Below are positions 58,790 through 64,000 of a stretch of DNA of 64,000 nucleotides, piece after piece. The DNA comes from Paraburkholderia bryophila (GTDB lineage: Bacteria; Pseudomonadota; Gammaproteobacteria; Burkholderiales; Burkholderiaceae): NCBI RefSeq assembly GCF_003269035.1, contig NZ_QLTK01000002.1, forward strand, positions 310,001 through 374,000. Reading direction: 5' to 3'. The notes below the pieces were generated by a model. That model did no database searches, was not told the DNA's origin, and was given only the letters and a program-made list of their open reading frames with translations. The position numbers were made by a program, and so were the translations under genes. Position 1 is the stretch's first letter; each line of letters begins with the position of its first letter.

Positions 58790-59323
58790 TCAGGTCTTGC
58801 GTGCGTTTTTTGCCGCCACGGCGGCGTGCGCGCTGACTTTGCTGGAGCGCGGCGGCGAACCCGGCGCTTCGAGTACGGGCGTCGGACGTATGCCGGTGAG
58901 CTCGCGCCAACGCTTTTCCAGCGCGCCTTCGGCGATCGGCTTGATGACGGTGCCGGAACTTTGCGCGTCCCATGTCTGCACCGAAAATGGATGCACGCGC
59001 AACGTCTCGCGCGGCATCACCACGCTGGCATGCGCATCGACCAGCCAGTCGTACACGAAATCGATACACAGACGGTAGCCGCGCTTCGTCGCGGCATCCG
59101 GGACCTCGTACGGCGCACGCGTCACGTAACCGGAGCCGAAGATGCCCTTGGGTTCCATGGCCACACGGTGCAGAAATACCCGATCGCCCGGCAGGATGCC
59201 GCGCGCGAATCCGCAGCCCCACACGTCAGACACCGCGACGCCCGCGGCGACGCGCTTTGCCACGTCGGGCAGCTCGGGCCATGGCCATTTCTTGGGGCTC
59301 CAGATCAGCAGGAAGGCGGTCAT
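58790..59323 (-). CDS. EVE/PUA-like domain protein
   Basis: 177 residues. The start FLLIWSPKKWPWPELPDVAKRVA, the WGCGFARGILPGDRVFLHR segment and GIFGSGYVTRAPYEVP match the EVE-like PUA fold, which in other proteins recognises modified bases. There is no attached nuclease. The C-terminal 30 residues are low-complexity. The function is unknown; it is upstream of hemL on the same strand with a 130 bp gap and is probably separate. Confidence 0.65.
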   Translation of the reverse strand: MTAFLLIWSPKKWPWPELPDVAKRVAAGVAVSDVWGCGFARGILPGDRVFLHRVAMEPKGIFGSGYVTRAPYEVPDAATKRGYRLCIDFVYDWLVDAHASVVMPRETLRVHPFSVQTWDAQSSGTVIKPIAEGALEKRWRELTGIRPTPVLEAPGSPPRSSKVSAHAAVAAKNARKT

Positions 59324-59641
59324 TGCGTGGTGGTTGCGTGGTCGTTGCGGGAGGGTGAAGGGCGCCGGGGATTCGCGCATGCGGCGTCCGGACTGGTCTT
59401 GCGGCAGCTTAACCGATCGGCGGCGCGGTCGCCGCGCGGCGCCTGCGCAGGCGGTTCGGCGTGGACCCGCTCGTTCGCCGACGCGGCATCGCGTTAGCGT
59501 TTTTGATAGCTGCGCAGACGGGTGTCGTGGTGTTGCACGGGGTTCGGGTTAACCGTCGCGTACAATTGAGGCCGAGTGGTTGCGTTCCCCGTTTCACCCG
59601 TTCCGCGGCCGGTCACGGCGCGGCGCATCATCTGGATTCCC
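59324..59641. other. Gap between the EVE-like gene and the Bcr-type exporter
   Basis: GC-rich, no convincing gene. A TACAAT -10 like element at 59561-59566, about 75 bp before the exporter start, is the best promoter candidate; no clear -35 matches it. Confidence 0.45.
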
Positions 59642-60862
59642 ATGTCTCACGTCACCAGACGCCGGCCCGATGGCCGGCTGATTCTGTTGCTCGGTGCGCT
59701 CGCCGCATGCGGGCCGATCTCCATCGATATGTATTTGCCGAGCCTGCCGACCATCGCGCAGGCGTTCGCGATCACCAACGGCGCCGCGCAGACCACGCTG
59801 ACCAGCTTCATGTTCGGCTTCTCGATCGGCATGCTGCTGTACGGTCCGTTGTCGGATACCTATGGCCGCCGGCCGGTGCTGCTCGGCGGCATCATCATGT
59901 ATGCGCTCGCGAGCGTGGCTTGCGCGTTGTCGTTCTCGATCGGCTCGCTCGTCGCCTTTCGCTTCGTGCAGGCGCTCGGGGCCGGCGCGGCCTCGGTGCT
60001 GGCGCGGGCTATCGCTCGCGACGCGCACGGTCCGACCGACGCCGCCCGCGTGCTGTCGATGCTCGCCATCGTCACCTCGATCGGGCCGTTGCTGGCCCCG
60101 CTGATCGGTGGACAGTTGCTGCTGCTCGGCGGCTGGCGCGTGGTGTTCGTGGTGCTGACGCTGTTCGGCACGCTGTGCGCGGTCACCGCGTTTCTCAAGG
60201 TGCCGGAAACATGGCCGCGCGAGAAGCGGGCCGAGTCGGCGCTGCTGAAATCGTTCGGCGCGTACGGCAAGCTGCTGCGCGATCCGGTTGCGTGGGGGCA
60301 CATGCTGTGCGGCGGCATGGCATTCGCGTCGATGTTCGCATACATCACGGCGACGCCGTTCGTCTACATCGAGTACTTCCATGTGTCGGCCCAGCATTAC
60401 GGCTTTCTGTTCGCGTTGAATATCGTCGGCATCATGTTCGGCAACTTCATGAATACGCGACTCGTCGGGCGACTCGGGTCGCTGCCGATCATCTCGTTCG
60501 CGGCGACCGTCAGTTGTATCGCGTCGCTGTTCGTGTGCTTCGTCTCGCTGACCGGGCTCGGCGGCTTGTGGTCGATCGTGTTCGGTCTGTTCTTCGTGGT
60601 CGGCGTGGTGGGGTTGTTGTCGGCCAATTGCACGACCGATCTGATGCATCGCTATCCGGTCAATGCCGGCGCTGCTGCCGCCGTGTTCGGGGCGGTGCAG
60701 CTGGCGCTCGGCGCTTTGTCGAGTCTTGCGGTCGGCTTGTGGCAGGACGGTTCGCCCAAGGGCATGGGGGTGGTCATCGGCGTTGCGGGCGTGTGGTGTT
60801 ACGTCGGCCGGATTCTGGTAGTCCGCTGGCATGGAACGAAGGCGCCGCTCGCCGCTGTGTGA
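59642..60862 (+). CDS. Bcr/CflA family drug resistance MFS transporter
   Basis: 406 residues, twelve membrane segments. SIDMYLPSLPTIAQAF at the end of helix 1 and GPLSDTYGRRPVLLGG (the MFS A-motif) are hallmarks of the Bcr/CflA subfamily, as is the RFVQALGAGAASVLARAIARD stretch. It exports small molecules such as bicyclomycin, chloramphenicol or sulfonamide-type drugs, or cysteine/dipeptides in some species. The ATG at 59642 begins MSHVTRRRP. Confidence 0.88.
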   Translation: MSHVTRRRPDGRLILLLGALAACGPISIDMYLPSLPTIAQAFAITNGAAQTTLTSFMFGFSIGMLLYGPLSDTYGRRPVLLGGIIMYALASVACALSFSIGSLVAFRFVQALGAGAASVLARAIARDAHGPTDAARVLSMLAIVTSIGPLLAPLIGGQLLLLGGWRVVFVVLTLFGTLCAVTAFLKVPETWPREKRAESALLKSFGAYGKLLRDPVAWGHMLCGGMAFASMFAYITATPFVYIEYFHVSAQHYGFLFALNIVGIMFGNFMNTRLVGRLGSLPIISFAATVSCIASLFVCFVSLTGLGGLWSIVFGLFFVVGVVGLLSANCTTDLMHRYPVNAGAAAAVFGAVQLALGALSSLAVGLWQDGSPKGMGVVIGVAGVWCYVGRILVVRWHGTKAPLAAV

Positions 60863-61026
60863 ACGCCGCGTTACGCGACGGTGACAAAGCTTCTCGATGC
60901 GATGCGCGCCTGCTCACGTCGCGCAATGCGATGTGTCTACGGAAAACACCAGGTGTTGCACGCGCGCGACCCTGTGTGTCGATTTGCATTGCTATGATGG
61001 GACCACTGTTCCTCGGAGCGGCAATC

Positions 61027-61257
61027 ATGGCGATCAGAGATTTGATGAATGGCGAACGGCAACATGCCGCTTTCGCTGAAGCGCAGAAGCTGGCTGACAG
61101 CGGCGCCTATCACGATTACACGGACATCGAATACGTCCTGCGCTTTGATTACGGTTTGTCTGATGTATCGGCGCTGCTCGACAGCCAGTTGATGCATCGC
61201 GACCTGAATCGCCGGTGTGCCGACGCGCGCGAGAGGCTGGAAGCGCTTAGCGTGTGA
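61027..61257 (+). CDS. 76 aa protein, function unknown
   Basis: GGAG precedes the ATG by eight bases. The product (MAIRDLMNGERQHAAFAEAQ...) is mostly helical with an acidic middle (DYTDIEYVLRFDYGLSD) and no membrane segment. I do not recognise a family. It lies alone between the exporter and a convergent gene. Confidence 0.6.
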   Translation: MAIRDLMNGERQHAAFAEAQKLADSGAYHDYTDIEYVLRFDYGLSDVSALLDSQLMHRDLNRRCADARERLEALSV

Positions 61258-61311
61258 GAGGGCTGCGGGCGATGGCGCGGATCGAGTCGCGATCCGCGAT
61301 CTGCTTTCTGC

Positions 61312-61770
61312 TTAATGGACCACCAGTCCATTGAACTGCGCATTGCCCGCACCGGCTGCGATATTCACACCGACGTTGCCGCTCGCGCCGGCTAGTGCGT
61401 GGTCGCCGATTTGCGCGCTGCCGCTGCCGCTCAACTGCGCGACCGCGTGCACATTCTGTTGGCTGGAGATCACCGCTTGAGGCGTGCCAATCACCGCGAT
61501 TTCATTGGCTTGCGCGTTCAGCGCACCGGCGGCGAGATTGACGCCAAGGTTGCCGCTGACGCCGCGCAACGCTGCCGCGCCCACCGCCGTGAGCGATGAA
61601 CCGAGCTTGGCGCTACCGCCGATATCCTGCAGATTTGACAATTCCACCGAGCCGAACACGACGGCGCTGTCGTCGTCGGACAGCGCGGCTAACGTTGCCG
61701 CCGACGCGGACGATGCCGCCGCGATCGTGGCGACCCCAACCCATGCAATGGCGAGTGAACGGACTTTCAT
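61312..61770 (-). CDS. Secreted repeat protein with G-N-x-G-V-N-x-A-A-G motifs
   Basis: 152 residues. A signal peptide ends near ASSASA (about residue 24). Two related units follow: SGNLGVNLAAGALNAQANEI (around 91-110) and SGNVGVNIAAGAGNAQFNGL (around 129-149), each preceded by an L-x-G-x-SGN turn and alternating small and polar residues. This resembles beta-helical or amyloid-like surface repeats. Function unknown. It is divergent from the gene at 62059, with an inverted repeat between them. Confidence 0.7.
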   Translation of the reverse strand: MKVRSLAIAWVGVATIAAASSASAATLAALSDDDSAVVFGSVELSNLQDIGGSAKLGSSLTAVGAAALRGVSGNLGVNLAAGALNAQANEIAVIGTPQAVISSQQNVHAVAQLSGSGSAQIGDHALAGASGNVGVNIAAGAGNAQFNGLVVH

Positions 61771-61937
61771 GGACGCCTCCGAGGCGAGTGCGGATAGCCT
61801 TGATATCGACCGTGAAGACGAGAAGTTGAGGGCGCGTTTTTGCTAGGCCGTCTGCTCGTTACGGCAAACGCGTGTTCGACTCGGGGCGAAGGAAGTCGAC
61901 ACGTCCGTCATGACTGACCGGGTCGCCCGAGCGGAAT

Positions 61938-61957
61938 CGTATCGACATAGATACGAC
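61938..61957. promoter_or_regulatory. Inverted repeat in the divergent gap
   Basis: Perfect 7 bp arms TCGTATC / GATACGA separated by 6 bp, between the divergent genes at 61312-61770 and 62059-62826. It is a candidate operator. Confidence 0.4.
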
Positions 61958-62058
61958 CATGCGGCAGCGCGCCGACGATTTAATGGACACGCGCTTCGCT
62001 CGTTGGAGCGTGCCTGGTGTATCCGATTTCGACTTCTCACCTGAAAAGGCATGGCGAA

Positions 62059-62826
62059 ATGAAAGTCCCGTCGACCAGCATTCAAACGAACGAACCGAAC
62101 CCGGCACAAGCGGCGCGAAGCATTGGACCGGCGGTCCGCTTGCCGATTGCTCCCGCGGTGTTCGATACGTCGGCGAGTATCGGGACTTGTGACGACTTTT
62201 ATCCGAACCGAAGTAGTCCGGGTGAATCGTCGCCGCTTATGACCAATGCGCCGTTCGGTGTGCCGACGCACTATGCACGCGAGCCGGAAGGCCCGTTAAA
62301 GGCCGAAGCAGGTCATCAGGCGGAGCGCGGTGTGCATCGGGATGACAAGGGCGCGGCATATATCAGGCAAGGCGGCGAGACCTTCCCTATCACCTACGAC
62401 AAAGACAACGGGACATGGCGGGTTCATTACCCGGAGAATCCGACGAAGTATCGCTACCCCGTCAGACAGGACGGCAATGGCGTCTGGCATGTACACGACA
62501 AGGTGGGGCAGCCGGGCGGTTGGAGAGGCGCTCCGCCCACGGGGATAAGTTGGACGCAACACGCCACCACGCAGTTGCAACAGCAGGCGCAACAGTTGCA
62601 ATTTCAGAGGCAGGATTTAATGCAGCAGCGGCAACACCTGCAAGATCAGTTGCATCAGTTTCCGGCGCCTCAGCATGCGAACCGGTCGCCACTGGAACTG
62701 GCGGTTTTACAGAGCATGCTGAACAGCCAGATCGCCAATATCAACGCCCAGTTGCACGCGATTGAACAGCAGTTGCAACAGACGAATCAGCAGTTGCAAC
62801 AACTACAGAATGAGCCTCAGCACTAA
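62059..62826 (+). CDS. Glutamine-rich protein with a WRVHYP/WHVHD two-strand module, function unknown
   Basis: 255 residues without a classical signal peptide. Residues 1-75 are polar and disordered-looking. Residues about 95-150 contain a duplicated strand pattern, FPITYDKDNGTWRVHYPENP then YPVRQDGNGVWHVHDK, of a kind I associate with modules in Burkholderiales secreted or effector-like proteins. Residues 165-255 are extremely rich in Gln with heptad-like leucines (QLQQQAQQLQFQRQDLMQQR) and predict a long coiled coil. A GTG 14 codons upstream is an alternative start. Secretion as an effector is speculation. Confidence 0.6.
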   Translation: MKVPSTSIQTNEPNPAQAARSIGPAVRLPIAPAVFDTSASIGTCDDFYPNRSSPGESSPLMTNAPFGVPTHYAREPEGPLKAEAGHQAERGVHRDDKGAAYIRQGGETFPITYDKDNGTWRVHYPENPTKYRYPVRQDGNGVWHVHDKVGQPGGWRGAPPTGISWTQHATTQLQQQAQQLQFQRQDLMQQRQHLQDQLHQFPAPQHANRSPLELAVLQSMLNSQIANINAQLHAIEQQLQQTNQQLQQLQNEPQH

Positions 62827-62999
62827 ACGGCAACTACAGCACCGATGGTGAGCTGAACCCAAGCCGGATAGGCAGGCCTGGCAGTCGGTCTACGTTCGAG
62901 CTTGTCGTTTCAGGGGAAAGATGTGCTGCCAGGGGGGCGGTGTTCGCCCGCACCGGGATTTCGAATCAGAGCGATTCTGAAGAGATGAAACGATTGTTC

Positions 63000-63089
63000 T
63001 GGCGGAGGCGGTGAGATTCGAACTCACGGAAAGATTGCTCCTTCGCCGGTTTTCAAGACCGGTGCCTTAAACCACTCGGCCACACCTCC
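63000..63089 (-). tRNA. tRNA-Ser (anticodon TGA)
   Basis: 90 nt class II tRNA with encoded CCA. Acceptor GGAGGTG / CGCCTCC (with wobble), anticodon loop CTTGAAA giving TGA, long variable arm, T-arm GAGTTCGAATCTC. Confidence 0.96.
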
Positions 63090-63144
63090 AAGCCCTAAAT
63101 TGTAACCTGAAAAACGGGCGCTGCGGCACTCGCTCGAACCGCCA

Positions 63145-64000
63145 TCACTGCGGATCTTTCAGAAACAGCTCCTGCAAGTCGTTCAGGAACGCTTGACCGA
63201 GCGGGGTGGGCGCAATCTTTTCGTGGTCGCGCGTGATCAGCTTGCGCCGCTCCGCTTCCTGCAACGCCGGTTCGATCGACGTCATGGACAGCCCCGTGCG
63301 CTCGATGAACCGATGCACCGGAAACCCCTCCACCAGCCGCAGTGCGTTCAGCATGAACTCGAACGGCAGATCGCGTGTCCCGACTTCGTGTTCTTCCTGC
63401 ACCGCCGTGCCGGCCCTGGCCTGCTCGATGAAGGTGGACGGGTGCTTGTAGCGCACCTGGCGCAACACGCGGTTTGGAAACGACAGCTTGGTATGCGCGC
63501 CCGCACCGATGCCGAGATAGTCGCCGAAGCGCCAGTAGTTCAGATTGTGTTTGCTCTGCTTGTGCGGCTGCGCATACGCCGACACTTCATAGCGACCGTA
63601 TCCGGCGGCCGTGGTGCGTTCGTGAATCCAGTCCTGCATATCCGCGGAGGCGTCGTCGTCGGGCAGCGCCGGCGGGAACTTCGCGAACAGTGTGTTGGGT
63701 TCGAGTGTGAGGTGATACAAGGACAGATGTGGCGGCGCGAACGACAACGCGGTATTGATGTCGGTTTGGCATTCGGCGAGCGTTTGCCCCGGCAGCGCGA
63801 ACATCAGGTCGAGATTGAAGTTGTCGAACGTGGTGGCGGCGACCTCGACCGCGTGGCGTGCCTGCGTCGAGTCGTGAATCCGGCCGAGCGCCTTCAGATG
63901 CGCCTCGTTGAAACTCTGAATCCCCACCGACAGCCGGTTCACACCGCTCGCGCGAAACTGCGCGAACTTGTCGGCTTCGAAGGTGCCGGGGTTCGCTTCG
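63145..64000 (-). CDS. hemW: Radical SAM family heme chaperone HemW, 5'-truncated by window edge
   Basis: 285 codons are visible; the N-terminal third with the CxxxCxxC cluster lies beyond base 64000. The visible start EANPGTFEADKF, then GVNRLSVGIQSFNEAHLKALGR and DLMFALPGQTLAECQTDI, and the C-terminal FEFMLNALRLVEG segment and FLNDLQELFL match HemW rather than HemN. HemW binds heme and helps insert it into respiratory enzymes; it lacks proven coproporphyrinogen oxidase activity. Confidence 0.92.
   Translation of the reverse strand, partial: EANPGTFEADKFAQFRASGVNRLSVGIQSFNEAHLKALGRIHDSTQARHAVEVAATTFDNFNLDLMFALPGQTLAECQTDINTALSFAPPHLSLYHLTLEPNTLFAKFPPALPDDDASADMQDWIHERTTAAGYGRYEVSAYAQPHKQSKHNLNYWRFGDYLGIGAGAHTKLSFPNRVLRQVRYKHPSTFIEQARAGTAVQEEHEVGTRDLPFEFMLNALRLVEGFPVHRFIERTGLSMTSIEPALQEAERRKLITRDHEKIAPTPLGQAFLNDLQELFLKDPQ

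Overview
The window looks like chromosomal DNA of a Burkholderiales betaproteobacterium, most probably Paraburkholderia or Burkholderia sensu lato. The basis is high GC, beta-proteobacterial gene neighbourhoods (iaaA-gsiABCD, ribBX-ribH-nusB, hemL-ribD-ribE, maeB), and protein wording typical of that group; this is inference from sequence character, not a database match.

Layout. 1-4.7 kb: a branched-chain amino acid ABC importer (binding protein cut by the window edge, then livHMGF). 4.7-10.1 kb: a GNAT enzyme and an ArgD-type aminotransferase, a 2Fe-2S/FAD reductase, a Rossmann epimerase, a tiny membrane protein and rsuA. 10.2-21.3 kb: an MFS exporter, then an RpiR-type regulator heading iaaA-gsiABCD plus two further peptidases (a DmpA/BapA-type and a DppA-type). 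This reads as one regulated unit for importing and hydrolysing peptides with unusual linkages. 21.4-31.6 kb: poxB, a secreted hydrolase, an amino acid permease, tRNA-Leu, hemN, YkgJ-like and DUF1439 proteins, uppP, trmB and tRNA-Gly.

31.5-38.4 kb is a 6.8 kb accessory island flanked by a perfect 45 bp direct repeat taken from the 5' half of tRNA-Gly. It carries a Hachiman-type pair whose helicase (HamB) is cut off after the first helicase motifs. Directly downstream lies a retron-like operon: a 359 nt structured non-coding stretch, an 80 aa helical protein, an XRE regulator, a retron reverse transcriptase with NAxxH, YVDD and VTG motifs, a 276 nt structured gap, a PtuA-like ATPase and a PtuB-like HNH nuclease. 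No integrase is visible. This is the most interesting part of the window: a probable anti-phage retron/Septu module with extra regulatory genes, apparently placed on the remains of a Hachiman system.

38.4-64 kb returns to core genes: YggT, EthD-like and DUF2520 proteins, a PLP lyase, a LysE exporter, ubiD, a lytic transglycosylase, an aminotransferase, nusB-ribH-ribBX, maeB with a divergent LysR regulator, a D-cysteine desulfhydrase-like enzyme, ribE-ribD-hemL, an EVE-like protein, a Bcr-type exporter, two unknown surface or secreted-type proteins, tRNA-Ser and the start-truncated hemW. Riboflavin synthesis is split over two nearby clusters, and heme synthesis (hemL, hemN) recurs.
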